Origin: Roseateles sp. SL47
GTDB lineage: Bacteria > Pseudomonadota > Gammaproteobacteria > Burkholderiales > Burkholderiaceae_C
Length of the DNA: 64,000 bases
Assembly: GCF_026625885.1 (NCBI RefSeq)
Contig: NZ_CP113068.1
Coordinates: 2,852,001 to 2,916,000 of the forward strand
Direction: 5' to 3'
The translations under genes and the position numbers were made by a program. Below are positions 49,742-59,164 of this stretch, piece after piece (the stretch's first letter is position 1; every line of letters starts with the position of its first letter). Under the pieces are notes generated by a model, which was not told the DNA's origin, made no database searches, and saw only the letters and a list, made by a program, of their open reading frames with translations.

Positions 49742-51616
49742 CTAGGCCGCTTCCGGCCTTGCGGGGCGAGCCGCCAGTTGCTGCAAACAGGCGTGCAGCG
49801 CCTCCAGTTCCACCGGCTTGGGAAGGAAGCTGCTCACACCCGCTTCCTGCGCCCGCTGGCGTGATTCCTCGAAGGCATCGGCCGAGAAGGCAATGATGGG
49901 CAGCTGTCCACGAGGGGCCGGCAGCTCACGGATCGCGCGGGTGGCTTCAAAGCCGTCCATCTGCGGCGTGTGCAGGTCCATCAGCACAATGTCAAAACGC
50001 TGCTGACGCAGCAGTTGCAGGGCTTGCAAGCCGTTCTCGCACAGCGTCGGGTGATGCCCCAGCTTGTGCAGCATGGCTTCGACCACCAGGCGATTGGTCG
50101 GATGGTCTTCCGACACCAGCACCTGCAGCCCGGTCACCGGCGTGTCATGGCGCTCATGCAGCGAGGTGACCGTGCCCGTCCGCGCCGGCAGGCCAGGTAG
50201 CGGCGCCAGTCGCAACGGCAAGGCCAGGCTGAAGCGGCTGCCTTGTCCGGGCGAGGTCTGCACATGGATGTCGCCACCCATGGCGCGCGCCAGCCGGCGC
50301 GAAATCTCCAGCCCCAGCCCCGCGCCACCATGACGGCGAGACGTGCTGGCATCGCCCTGGCTGAAACGCTGGAACAGCCGTGACACCGTGGCGGCATCCA
50401 TGCCGGGGCCGGTGTCGCTGACATCAAAGATCAGCAGGTCCTCGCCCAGCGGGCCCACGCCGCATCGCAGGCCGCAGGCCACTTGGCCGCGGTCGCAGAA
50501 CTTCAGCGCATTGCTCAGCAGGTTCAGCAGGATCTGGCGCAGCCGGGTCGGGTCGGCCTCCACCCAGGCCGGCACGTCCTCATCGACGGTCACATGCAGG
50601 GCCAGGCCCTTGGCACTGGCCTGTGGGCGGCTCAAGGCCTCCAGTTCATGCATCAGCCCGGCCAGTTGCAACGGCTCGGGTGTGATGGTCAGGCCGCCGG
50701 CTTCCATGCGGGTCACGTCCAGGATGTCCCCCAGCACGGCCAGCAGATGGCGCGCGCAATCATTGGCCGCCTTCAGATGCTCCTGCTGGGCGGACGTGAG
50801 CGGGGCCTCCTTCATCAGGCCCAACATGCCCAGCAGGCCTTGCAGCGGCGTGCGCAGCTCATGGCTCATGTTGGCCAGGAACACCGTCTTGGCGCGGTTG
50901 GCCGCTTCGGCCTCCCGCTGGGCTTCATGCAGCCGCTCCGCCAGGTTGTGCTGCTTCACGCCATAACGCTCCAGGCGCTTGAACTGGCGCACGGTCACCC
51001 AGGCGAAACACAGCGTGAGGGCGGTCAGCAGCGCGGTCAGCGCCAGGCCCACGCGGCTCTGGCTGCGGATGATTTCATTGCGGTCCGTCACGTCCTCGGC
51101 CACGTGGTGGGTCGAAGTGAGCGAGAGTTCCCGGATGGGGTCGGCCAGCGGCTCCATCCGCTCGATGACCTCGTTGAGGCGCTCCGGATGATCACGGATG
51201 AGGGCGGCATTCAGCGGTAGCGCATCGGCCCAGCGGACGAAGTCCTGCGTGCGGGCCACGGTGCGCTGGTAGTCGGGATGGTGGGCAAGCACCAGGGCCG
51301 CATGTTCGCTTTCCACCAGGCTCAGCCGGCTGACGAAGATCTCATAGCGCTGCGCCACCTGTTCCGGGTCCACCGCCAGGCTGGGGCCGGCGGCCTGTTC
51401 CAAGGCCAGACGCAGCTTCAAATATTCGGTCTCGAACTGGAACAGGCTCCAGATGAGGTAGTCGTCCTGATAACGCCGGGTGCCGTTGAGCAGTTGATAT
51501 TGCCGGGCCTGCAGCCAGGCGGCCGACGCCAGGGCGATCACCAGCACCAGACCGATGCCGGTCATGACCCTGCGCCAGCGGCGGCGCGCGGCGAAATGCG
51601 CGGCGCTCAGGTTCAT
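49742..51616 (-). CDS. Membrane hybrid sensor histidine kinase with receiver
   Basis: 624 residues. TM1 is about 17-35, a helical periplasmic domain follows (36-187), TM2 is about 188-207, then a coiled coil. HisKA has FLANMSHELRTPLQG (His252). HATPase has NLLSNALKFCD, DTGPGMD and HGGAGLGLEISRRLA. The C-terminal receiver has SEDHPTN, Asp547 (IVLMD) and Lys in LPKPVE. The ATG overlaps the stop of an exported molybdopterin-fold protein by ATGA, so the two are translated together, and the periplasmic protein is a likely sensory partner. Confidence 0.92.
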   Translation of the reverse strand: MNLSAAHFAARRRWRRVMTGIGLVLVIALASAAWLQARQYQLLNGTRRYQDDYLIWSLFQFETEYLKLRLALEQAAGPSLAVDPEQVAQRYEIFVSRLSLVESEHAALVLAHHPDYQRTVARTQDFVRWADALPLNAALIRDHPERLNEVIERMEPLADPIRELSLTSTHHVAEDVTDRNEIIRSQSRVGLALTALLTALTLCFAWVTVRQFKRLERYGVKQHNLAERLHEAQREAEAANRAKTVFLANMSHELRTPLQGLLGMLGLMKEAPLTSAQQEHLKAANDCARHLLAVLGDILDVTRMEAGGLTITPEPLQLAGLMHELEALSRPQASAKGLALHVTVDEDVPAWVEADPTRLRQILLNLLSNALKFCDRGQVACGLRCGVGPLGEDLLIFDVSDTGPGMDAATVSRLFQRFSQGDASTSRRHGGAGLGLEISRRLARAMGGDIHVQTSPGQGSRFSLALPLRLAPLPGLPARTGTVTSLHERHDTPVTGLQVLVSEDHPTNRLVVEAMLHKLGHHPTLCENGLQALQLLRQQRFDIVLMDLHTPQMDGFEATRAIRELPAPRGQLPIIAFSADAFEESRQRAQEAGVSSFLPKPVELEALHACLQQLAARPARPEAA

Positions 51617-52143
51617 CGCAGCTCCAGGCTCTTCAATTGCCAGGCGGAGCGCCCGTAATACACGCCATTGCGCAGCTCGGCATGGTCATCAAAGGGGTAG
51701 ACGATGAACAGTGGGCCCTTGTCGCGCAGCGGCATCGGCTTGTCGTCCATCAGCCGGGCCACGATGACGTCATAGCGGCGCACATCTGCCACGGGAATGG
51801 TGACGCGGTAGTCGTTCAGGGCACGTGCCTCGATGGTCTGCCCATTGGCGCCCACGGCGGTCAGCACATCCCGCAGCAGCGGGCCGGTGAACTTGCGGGG
51901 TTTGCCATACCAGGGGGTGAGTGTCTGGAAGCTCTTCTGCGGCAGCCGCTCCAGCATGGCCATGTCGAACTGGGCCAAGCCGTCCCGATTGGTCTGGCGC
52001 AGGGCGCCGCCGATGCTCAGCACCACCGGCCCGGTCGGGTTCTCCAGCGCAGTGTCGGCGGGCAGTGCCCAGGTAGCTGGCGCTGCGGCACAGACCCCCA
52101 GAAGCATCCACATCCAAAGCGCTGAACGGCGCGACACACGCAT
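51613..52143 (-). CDS. Exported oxidoreductase-like protein with molybdopterin-binding (SUOX) fold
   Basis: 176 residues. The signal peptide (about 1-26, MRVSRRSALWMWMLLGVCAA) ends at ATWA. The mature part resembles small SUOX/YedY-type molybdopterin domains: FQTLTPWYGKPRKFTGPLLR, NDYRVTIPVADVRRYDVIVA and GPLFIVYPFDDHAE. The Cys that ligates molybdenum in true enzymes is not evident, so it may bind a ligand rather than catalyse redox chemistry. It is coupled by ATGA to the hybrid kinase. ATG 52143 is chosen because it places the signal peptide at the N terminus. Confidence 0.78.
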   Translation of the reverse strand: MRVSRRSALWMWMLLGVCAAAPATWALPADTALENPTGPVVLSIGGALRQTNRDGLAQFDMAMLERLPQKSFQTLTPWYGKPRKFTGPLLRDVLTAVGANGQTIEARALNDYRVTIPVADVRRYDVIVARLMDDKPMPLRDKGPLFIVYPFDDHAELRNGVYYGRSAWQLKSLELR

Positions 52144-52386
52144 GAGCAGGCAGACGGGGCGGCCCGTCGTCGGTGAAAGCACGCATGCTAATCAACTGAC
52201 CGGCGATCACCATGGACTGCACCACCCGTTTGGAGGGCCAGTCGGATTTACGCCACAGTGCTCGGCGAGGTCGGGCGGAACCCTCTGAAGGCCGCTTTGT
52301 CGCTGCCGGGACAAACGCCGGACGCCAGAGGCGGGAAGATGGGACGGAGAAAAAAGACAACAGGAAGCCAATAGGAGACATGCACG

Positions 52387-54102
52387 ATGACGCGATTGGT
52401 CACCCCTCGTCCGGCGCAGGCCCAGGTGCAGTACAGCCACTGGCCGCGGCGTCTGCCGCGCCAGCTGGCCGTTCCACGGACCTCGCTCTGGTTCAACCTG
52501 GCCGTGGCGGCCACCCGATATCCCGACAAGGCGGCGACGGTGTTTCTGGGCGCCACGCTCAGCTTTGATGCGCTGCGCGCCCAGGCGGAGGCGCTGGCCG
52601 GGTGGCTGCAGGCGAAGGGCGTGCAGAAGGGGGACCGCGTGGTGCTGTTCATGCAGAACTGCCCGCAGTACCTGGTGGCCTTTTATGCGGTGAACCGCGC
52701 CGATGCGGTGGTGGTGCCGGTCAACCCGATGAATCGGGAAGACGAGTTTGGCCATTACCTCACCGACCCGCAGACCCGGGTGGTGATCTGCAGCGGCGAA
52801 CTGGCCGGGGTGGTGGCTGCGGCGTCGGCCCGGCTGGACCCGTCCCAACGCCCGGCCGCCGTGCTGGTGACCCAGTATTGGCAGGCCCTGCCGGACGACG
52901 GTCCGGTGGCGGACTGCCAGGTGCCCGACACCATGAAGGCCTGGCTGATGGCGCGCCATGAGCTGCCGGCGGGTGCATCCGCCTGGCCGGATGCCCTGGC
53001 CGAGCGTTGCGTGCCGGGGCCGCACACCGCACAGGCGGACGATCTGGCCATGTTGCCTTACACCTCGGGCACCACGGGTCTGCCCAAGGGCTGTGTGCAT
53101 ACCAACGCCACGCTGATGTCCAACAGCTGCGGCGGGTGTCTCTGGGGCTACGCCAGCGCGGAATCGGTGGGGCTGGCGGTGGTGCCGATGTTCCACATCA
53201 CCGGCACGCTGTATGGGGTGCTGGGGCCGGTGTTTGCTGGCATGACGCTGGTGATCATGCCGCGCTGGGATCGCGAGCTGTGCGGCAGCCTGATCTCCCG
53301 CTACCGGGTGACACACTGGACCTGCATCCCCACGATGATCATCGACCTGTTTGGCAGCCCCAACTACCGCAGCTTCGACCTGACCAGCCTGCGCTACCTC
53401 AGCGGTGGCGGCGCGGCCATGCCGAAGGCGGTGGCGGAACGGCTGCTGGAGGAGTTCGGCCTGACCTTCGCCGAGGGCTACGGCCAGACCGAGACGGCGG
53501 CACCTACCCATGGCAATCCACCGGAGCGGGCCAAGCTGCAGTGCCTGGGCATTCCGATCTTTGGTGTGGACGCACGCATCGTGGACCCAACCTCGCTGGA
53601 AGAACTGCCGGTGGGTGAGGTGGGGGAAATCATCAGCCATGGGCCGATGGTGTTCAAAGGCTATTGGCAGCAGCCGGAAGCGACCGACGCGGCCTTTGTG
53701 GAACTGGACGGCAAGCACTTTTTCCGCACCGGCGACCTGGGCCGCATGGACGAAGAAGGCTACTTCTTCATCACCGACCGGCTCAAGCGCATGATCAATG
53801 CCAGTGGCTACAAGGTCTGGCCGTCCGAGGTGGAGATGCTGCTGTACCGGCATCCCGCTGTGCAGGAGGCCTGTGTGATTGCCGCCAAGGACGCCTATCG
53901 CGGCGAGACGGTCAAGGCGGTGGTGGTGCTGCGCACCGAGGCCAAGGGCAAGACCAGTGCCGAAGACATCATCACCTGGGCGCATGAGCACATGGCGCCC
54001 TACAAGGCGCCGCGCCTGGTGGAGTTTGTGGACGTGTTGCCCAAGTCCGGCTCCGGCAAGGTGATGTGGCGGCTGCTGCAGGAGCAGGAGCAGAGCCGGT
54101 AG
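52387..54102 (+). CDS. AMP-forming acyl-CoA synthetase
   Basis: A 571-residue ANL-superfamily ligase. Motifs are YTSGTTGLPKG (ATP loop), EGYGQTETAAPTH (adenylate binding), TGDLGRMDEEGYF (hinge) and the C-terminal catalytic Lys in SGSGKVMWR. It activates a carboxylic acid to its CoA thioester through an acyl-adenylate. The chain-length class (medium/long or aromatic) cannot be decided from motifs. AATAGGAGA precedes the ATG. It is monocistronic. Confidence 0.9.
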   Translation: MTRLVTPRPAQAQVQYSHWPRRLPRQLAVPRTSLWFNLAVAATRYPDKAATVFLGATLSFDALRAQAEALAGWLQAKGVQKGDRVVLFMQNCPQYLVAFYAVNRADAVVVPVNPMNREDEFGHYLTDPQTRVVICSGELAGVVAAASARLDPSQRPAAVLVTQYWQALPDDGPVADCQVPDTMKAWLMARHELPAGASAWPDALAERCVPGPHTAQADDLAMLPYTSGTTGLPKGCVHTNATLMSNSCGGCLWGYASAESVGLAVVPMFHITGTLYGVLGPVFAGMTLVIMPRWDRELCGSLISRYRVTHWTCIPTMIIDLFGSPNYRSFDLTSLRYLSGGGAAMPKAVAERLLEEFGLTFAEGYGQTETAAPTHGNPPERAKLQCLGIPIFGVDARIVDPTSLEELPVGEVGEIISHGPMVFKGYWQQPEATDAAFVELDGKHFFRTGDLGRMDEEGYFFITDRLKRMINASGYKVWPSEVEMLLYRHPAVQEACVIAAKDAYRGETVKAVVVLRTEAKGKTSAEDIITWAHEHMAPYKAPRLVEFVDVLPKSGSGKVMWRLLQEQEQSR

Positions 54103-54151
54103 GCGCGCGCCCCGGGCCCACTGCCGACGGCCCAGGCCGTGCGGCAGCGCC

Positions 54152-55000
54152 TCAGAAGCGGGAGCCCGGCTGCTGGAGGAACGCCACTTCCTCCGGGGTG
54201 CTGATGCGCCCCAGGATCTCGTTGCGGTGGGGGAAACGGCCGAAGCGGCGGATCACCTCGAGATGTCTGCGCGCAAAGTCCAGCGCCCCCTGGAGCCGCG
54301 CATCTTCTGCCGCCAGGGCCTCGAACGCCTGCACGCACTGCGTCTGCAGCTCCAGCGACTCCGCATGCTCCAGCGGCATCAGCGCGAACCAGCGCTCCAA
54401 CGGCGACAGCCCCTGCAGGCAGGGGCGCAAGGCCAACGCGGCCACCAGGGCCAGGGCATCACCGGCAAAGGCGCGTGGGGTGTCGCGGAAGATGTTGCGG
54501 GTGAACTGGTCCAGCAGCAGGATGCGCGCCAGGGCGCCCCAGGGGTTGCGGTCCCAGTTGGTGAGGTCGCCCTGCAGTGCCGATTCCACCAGCGGCCCGA
54601 AGCGTTCACGCAACGAGGCGTCAAAGCCGGCGTCCTTCTTGAACCACTGGGACTGCACCTGGCCGTCCGCCTCGCTGCCCGGCACACCGAACCATGCATT
54701 CAGCACCCGCTGCGCCGCCGCAGGCGCGGTGAGCCGCTGCCAACGGGGCTGGTGCTCCAGCCATTTGCGCACATAGGTGCATCCCGGCACCAGTTGCAGC
54801 GTTTGCGACGCCAGCCAGCGCACGGCGGTTTCCACCAACTGACCGGCCAGCCCCTGGCCACGCAACTGGGCCGGCACCCCGGTGTGGGTGATGATCAACT
54901 GCTCCCCGTGGCGTTCATAGTCCAGCCGGCAGTGCAGGCCGGGCTGCGGTTGCGCCAGAAAGCAGTGCTGGTCCGGATGGTGCTGGATGACGAAGTTCAC
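54152..55000 (-). CDS. GNAT-like acetyltransferase fused to DUF924
   Basis: 282 residues. The N-terminal domain (1-90) matches the small YjdJ-type GNAT family, with GEQLIITHTGVPAQLRGQGL, AVRWLASQ and GCTYVRKWL. The C-terminal domain (about 97-275) matches DUF924, with VLNAWFG, QWFKKD, LLLDQFTRNIFRDTPRAFAG and MPLEHAESLELQ. Both families usually occur as separate proteins. The start is GTG at 55000, preceded by TTGGAGAG; there is no ATG nearby in frame. It is convergent with the acyl-CoA synthetase. The substrate is unknown. Confidence 0.82.
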   Translation of the reverse strand: MNFVIQHHPDQHCFLAQPQPGLHCRLDYERHGEQLIITHTGVPAQLRGQGLAGQLVETAVRWLASQTLQLVPGCTYVRKWLEHQPRWQRLTAPAAAQRVLNAWFGVPGSEADGQVQSQWFKKDAGFDASLRERFGPLVESALQGDLTNWDRNPWGALARILLLDQFTRNIFRDTPRAFAGDALALVAALALRPCLQGLSPLERWFALMPLEHAESLELQTQCVQAFEALAAEDARLQGALDFARRHLEVIRRFGRFPHRNEILGRISTPEEVAFLQQPGSRF

Positions 55001-55061
55001 GGAGCTCTCCAAGCCTGGGGCACACGTCAGAAGGCATGAACCCGCGGTGACGCGTCCAGGG

Positions 55062-57182
55062 TCACCCGCCGGTGCCGGCGTCCCCGAGTTGCTGCCACAG
55101 GTAGCTGAACTCGAGCGCCTGCAACTGTGCCCGCTGCTGGTTGTCCGCAGCGCCCCCATGCCCGCCTTCGATGTTCTCGTAGTAGTAGCACGCCTGGCCC
55201 AGGGAGAGCAGACGTGCCGCCATTTTCCTCGCATGGCCAGGATGTACACGGTCATCACGCGTGGAAGTGGCGAACAGCGCCCGTGGATAACGCACGCCCG
55301 GCCGAAGGTTTTGATAGGGGCTGTAGCGGGCGATGTGCGTCCAGTCGTCGGGCTCGTCCGGATCGCCGTATTCAGCCATCCAGGAAGCGCCGGCCAGCAG
55401 CAGGTGATAGCGCCGCATGTCCAGCAGTGGCACCTGGCAGACCACCGCACCAAACAGCTCCGGCCGCTGCACCATGCAAGCCCCCACCAGCAGGCCGCCA
55501 TTGCTGCCGCCCATGATGCCCAGCCGCTCGGGCCGGGTGAGGCCGCGCTGCACCAGGTCCTCGGCCACGGCGATGAAGTCGTCGAAACTGCGCTGCTTTT
55601 GGGCGCCTGTTGCGGCCTGATGCCAGTGGGGCCCGTACTCGCCGCCGCCGCGGATGTTGGCCACCACCAGCCGGCCGCCCCGGGTCAGCCAGGCCCGGCC
55701 GTTGGTGCCGGAGTACCAGGGCTGCAAGGAGACCTCGAAGCCCCCGTAGCCATACAGCAGGGTCGGGGTGTCGGCGCCCTGGCCGGGCCCCCCGATCACG
55801 AAGTAGGGAATGTGTTCCCCATCCGCGCTGCGCGCGAAATGCTGCTGCACCGTCATGCCGGTGGCGTCGAACTGGGCGCCGCGCTGTTTGAGCGGGGTGC
55901 GCTCGTCCCGCCCGGCATGGGCCAGGCTGACGGTGTCGGGCGTGAGGAAATCGCTGTAGTGCAGCAGGTAGTCGTCGCCGAAGCGGTCCTGCGGCAGCTC
56001 GGAATCATGCAGGGTCTGCACGCTCAGCGCGCCGGGGAAGGGGGCCTGGACGGTGCGCCGCGTTGGCGGAGTGGCCGACAGGTCCCATTCTTCCAGCCGG
56101 CTGGCCACATGCTCGCTGATGGTCAGCAGCACGTGGTGGTGGGTGAGCGAATAGTCGTCCAGCGAGCGTCCGGGAGCAGGCGCAAAGAGGATGCGGGCCT
56201 GGCGCTCGCCGCGCCAGAAGGCGGCGTCGTCCAGCAGCAGGAGTGAACCCGCCGGATGGGTGTGCCCGGCCACGGTCCAGTCACTGCGGGGGCGCAGCAG
56301 CCACCAGGGGCCATGGGCATGCACGCTCATGTCGCTGGGCAGGTCAACCGGCAGCAACTGGCCGTCGCGCCAGAGGAAGCGGGATTCGTTGTAGAAGTCC
56401 AGCGAGCGGCTGAAGAACACCCGTTCATGACCGGGCGTGCGGTCCACACTGGCACTGACCGAGACGTCGCTGGCCTGACCTTCGAACAGCACTGGGGCGT
56501 CCGCCAGCGCCGTGCCACGCGCCCAGCGCCGGACCTGGCGCGGGTAACCGGAGTCCGTGAGCGAACCCGGGCCGAGATCGGTGCCGATCAGCAGGGTGTG
56601 CTCCTCCAGCCATTCCACGTCGGTCTTGGCTTCCGGCACAAAGAAGCCGCCGTCCTCCACGGGAATGAAGCGCAGTGTCTCCAGATCGAATTCCCGATAT
56701 TCACTGGCATCGGCCCCCCCATCGGACAGACAGACCAGGCAGCGGCGGTAGTCCGGCGCCAGGGCGACCGCACCGTGGAAGACCCAGCTGCGCTGCTCCA
56801 CCTGCCCCAGCGCATCGAGGTCCAGCACGGTTTGCCAGGGCGGCTCGGCCAGGGCGTAGTCTTCGATGCGGCAGCGGCGCCAGAGGCCGCGTGGATGGGC
56901 ATCGTCCTGCCAGAGGTTGTAGAACCAGTCGCCCCGACGGGCGACATGCGGAATGCGGTCCTGGGCATTCAGCAACTGCAGCAGTTCCTGCCGGATGGGG
57001 GCGAATTCGGGCCGGGCCTCCAGCACGGCCTGCGACTCCGCATTGCGGGCTTTCACCCAGGCCAGGGCGCGTTCCCCCGCATCACCCTCCAGCGCTTCGA
57101 GCCAGAGGCATTCATCGTTGAGCGTCGCGGCCGGGTCGGCCGGGGGGGTGCCCGAAGGCTGGGAGGGGGTCGGATCTGGCAC
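55062..57182 (-). CDS. Prolyl oligopeptidase family serine peptidase (S9A)
   Basis: 706 residues. The N-terminal beta-propeller domain (about 70-420) is followed by the alpha/beta-hydrolase domain, with the nucleophile elbow GGSNGG (Ser560), NIRGGGEYG and the late catalytic His region GGHGG. It cleaves short Pro-containing peptides, probably in the cytoplasm; no signal peptide is visible. GTG 57182 with CGGAG seven bases upstream is the start. It lies 25 bp downstream of yaeQ on the same strand, so the two may be co-transcribed. Confidence 0.92.
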   Translation of the reverse strand: MPDPTPSQPSGTPPADPAATLNDECLWLEALEGDAGERALAWVKARNAESQAVLEARPEFAPIRQELLQLLNAQDRIPHVARRGDWFYNLWQDDAHPRGLWRRCRIEDYALAEPPWQTVLDLDALGQVEQRSWVFHGAVALAPDYRRCLVCLSDGGADASEYREFDLETLRFIPVEDGGFFVPEAKTDVEWLEEHTLLIGTDLGPGSLTDSGYPRQVRRWARGTALADAPVLFEGQASDVSVSASVDRTPGHERVFFSRSLDFYNESRFLWRDGQLLPVDLPSDMSVHAHGPWWLLRPRSDWTVAGHTHPAGSLLLLDDAAFWRGERQARILFAPAPGRSLDDYSLTHHHVLLTISEHVASRLEEWDLSATPPTRRTVQAPFPGALSVQTLHDSELPQDRFGDDYLLHYSDFLTPDTVSLAHAGRDERTPLKQRGAQFDATGMTVQQHFARSADGEHIPYFVIGGPGQGADTPTLLYGYGGFEVSLQPWYSGTNGRAWLTRGGRLVVANIRGGGEYGPHWHQAATGAQKQRSFDDFIAVAEDLVQRGLTRPERLGIMGGSNGGLLVGACMVQRPELFGAVVCQVPLLDMRRYHLLLAGASWMAEYGDPDEPDDWTHIARYSPYQNLRPGVRYPRALFATSTRDDRVHPGHARKMAARLLSLGQACYYYENIEGGHGGAADNQQRAQLQALEFSYLWQQLGDAGTGG

Positions 57183-57207
57183 GGGAATCTCCGTCAGGTG
57201 GGCAGGC

Positions 57208-57768
57208 TTACTGGTCGCGGCCCTTGAGCAATTGTGGCGTCACCTCCACCGCACCTTTGTCGGTGGTGATGTAGGCGGTACCGTCCTGGATGCTCAACTG
57301 CCATTGCATGCTGCGTTCCGCCAGGGCGGCCAGGGCCTGGGACTGGTCAGCGGGAATCTGCCAGACGGCCAGCTTGGGCGCTCGCAAGAGCTTGTTCTGG
57401 ATACCGGCCCACCAGACCGGCGTGCTGGAGGCGTAGCTCAGCACGGTCACCAGTTCGGAGCGGCCCTGGATCTGGCGCAGGCGGCGTTCGTCCGGCTGGC
57501 CCAGTTCCACCCAATGGACCACTTCGCCGGTGAGGTCAATCTGCCAGAGGTCGGCATCGTCGGCTTCGGAGAGGCCCTTGGTGAATTCCAGGCGGCCGCG
57601 CAGGTCGTTTTCCGGCTGGTACAGCGCGTAGGCGAGGATGCGCAGCATCATGCGTTCGTCGGTTTCCGACGGGTGGCGGGCAACGGTCAGGTTGTGATCA
57701 CCATAGACATGACGGTCCATGTCCGAGATCTGAAGCTGGGCTTTGTGGATGGTGGCCTTGAGCGCCAT
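57208..57768 (-). CDS. yaeQ: YaeQ family protein
   Basis: 186 residues, the family length. It starts MALKATIHKAQLQISDMDRH, with TVARHPSETDERMMLRILAY, DLWQIDLTGEVVHWVELGQP and WWAGIQNKL, all strongly typical. YaeQ has a PD-(D/E)XK-like fold; its cellular role is poorly defined. It is divergent from the coiled-coil gene, sharing a 91-bp promoter region. Confidence 0.96.
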   Translation of the reverse strand: MALKATIHKAQLQISDMDRHVYGDHNLTVARHPSETDERMMLRILAYALYQPENDLRGRLEFTKGLSEADDADLWQIDLTGEVVHWVELGQPDERRLRQIQGRSELVTVLSYASSTPVWWAGIQNKLLRAPKLAVWQIPADQSQALAALAERSMQWQLSIQDGTAYITTDKGAVEVTPQLLKGRDQ

Positions 57769-57859
57769 GGGGGGCCTTGAAACTGGGAGTCTGAAGCGGC
57801 GCATTATCATTCCTGCCTCACCGACGAGACATCCCCGAGCGGGACCGAGAGAAATCTTC

Positions 57860-58528
57860 ATGAAGCACACCCTGCGCACCACTGCTGCCGTGGCCACTCT
57901 GCTGGCCTGCGGCCTGGCTTTCGCCCAGACCTCCACCACCGCCCCCAAGGCTGATCCCAAGAATGCCAAGGTCACCAAGCCGGTCGTGGACAAGCCCAAG
58001 CAAAAGCTGATGACGCGTGACGAGCTGCGCGCCTGCCTGCTGGACGACAAGTCGCTGACCGAAGAAAACACCAGCCTGAAGGCCAAGGAAAAGGACATCC
58101 TGGCCGAGCGTGATGCGTTGAAGGCGTTCAAGGCGGAGCAGGACAAGGCCGAGGCCGAGATGCAGAACCGCAGCAAGGAACTCAAGGCCGAGATCGAGGC
58201 GGTGAACGCCTTTGCGGCTGAGATCCAGGCCGGTGCGGCCAAGATGGAGAAGGACCAGCTGAAGGCCAAGCAGGAGGAATATCAGGCTCGCGCCAATACC
58301 CTGCAGCCGAAGATCGATGCCTTCAACAAGGAGCGCAACGACCGCGTGGAGAAGTACAAGGGCTTTAATGACCGCGTGGACGCGCAGGCGAAGTCGCAGG
58401 ATGACTTCAACGAAGCCGTGGAAACGCTGCAGGACAAGCGCGACGAATGGAAGAAGCGCTGCGCCAACAAGCCTTACGACGAAGCGGACGAAGTCGCTTT
58501 GAAGAAGGAGCTTGGGATTAAGAAGTGA
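57860..58528 (+). CDS. Exported coiled-coil protein
   Basis: 222 residues. A signal peptide (about 1-22, cleaved after AFA) is followed by a Lys/Glu/Ala-rich helical region (about 65-205) with long coiled-coil heptads. Cys59 and Cys206 flank the coiled coil and could form a disulfide. No known domain is recognised. It is probably a periplasmic structural or adaptor protein. The ATG at 57860 fits the signal peptide. The 142-bp structured repeats begin right at its stop codon. Confidence 0.82.
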   Translation: MKHTLRTTAAVATLLACGLAFAQTSTTAPKADPKNAKVTKPVVDKPKQKLMTRDELRACLLDDKSLTEENTSLKAKEKDILAERDALKAFKAEQDKAEAEMQNRSKELKAEIEAVNAFAAEIQAGAAKMEKDQLKAKQEEYQARANTLQPKIDAFNKERNDRVEKYKGFNDRVDAQAKSQDDFNEAVETLQDKRDEWKKRCANKPYDEADEVALKKELGIKK

Positions 58529-58935
58529 GCCCCCGGTTTGCTGTGCTTAGGGCACAGCAAACACGCCCCCCGAGGGGGCTGAGGGCCGCCTTGGGAGCGG
58601 CCCGGCGGCGGCCCCTTCACTAAGTCGCAGCCCCGCTCGAACGGCGCTGCGCGCGTTTTTGCGACAGTGGGCCCCCGGTTTGCTGCGCTTAGGGCGCAGC
58701 AAACACGCCCCCCGAGGGGGCTGAGGGCCGCCTTGGGAGCGGCCCGGCGGCAGCCCTCTTCACTAATCTGCAGCCCCGCATGAACGGCGCTACGCGCGTT
58801 CTTGCGACTCGGTGCCGACAGGAGCAGGAACGAGGCTGGGCTAAAGGCCGCCCTGGGAACGCCCCGGCGGCGGCCCTCTTCACTAAGCCGCCGCCCCGCT
58901 CGAACGGCGCTGCGCGCGGTGTTGCGACTCGGTGC
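58529..58935. repeat. Tandem 142-bp structured element, two full copies and one partial
   Basis: Copy 1 starts at 58529 and copy 2 at 58671 (142-bp offset). A partial copy lies at about 58845-58935 and lacks the first hairpin. Each full copy holds three hairpins. In copy 1 these are GTTTGCTGTGC/GCACAGCAAAC (58536-58562), GCCCCC/GGGGGC (58565-58579) and GGGCCGC/GCGGCCC (58583-58603). In copy 2 the first stem is GTTTGCTGCGC/GCGCAGCAAAC (58678-58704), a compensated T-A to C-G change. It is REP-like or an RNA element; its identity is unknown. Confidence 0.92.
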
Positions 58936-59164
58936 GGACAGGCGCGGTGAATTCAGCAGTGCATGTCAGGTTGGGGGATATTTTTCGGATGGAAGGCGCT
59001 GTTCGTAGGTGGAGCAGGGGCGGCGTTTGCCCTGCTCGCCGCCGGATCCCCGCTGGCGCTGGTAGCCTGTGGGAAGTTTGCAAAGGGGGGCTTGCCCGTG
59101 GCGGTACGCGGCACCCGCTTCCGTCGCTGTCATTGACTATTGCCCTGTCGTCGCTGGTCCCGTC
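58936..59164. other. Gene-free leader of the SLC13-like transporter
   Basis: About 230 bp between the repeat array and the transporter ATG. It presumably includes the promoter. No coding frame or clear box was recognised. Confidence 0.4.

Noticed and set aside
52207..53991. 594-codon minus-strand frame opposite the acyl-CoA synthetase
   Set aside because: Antisense shadow; His/Arg/Gln-rich with no motifs.
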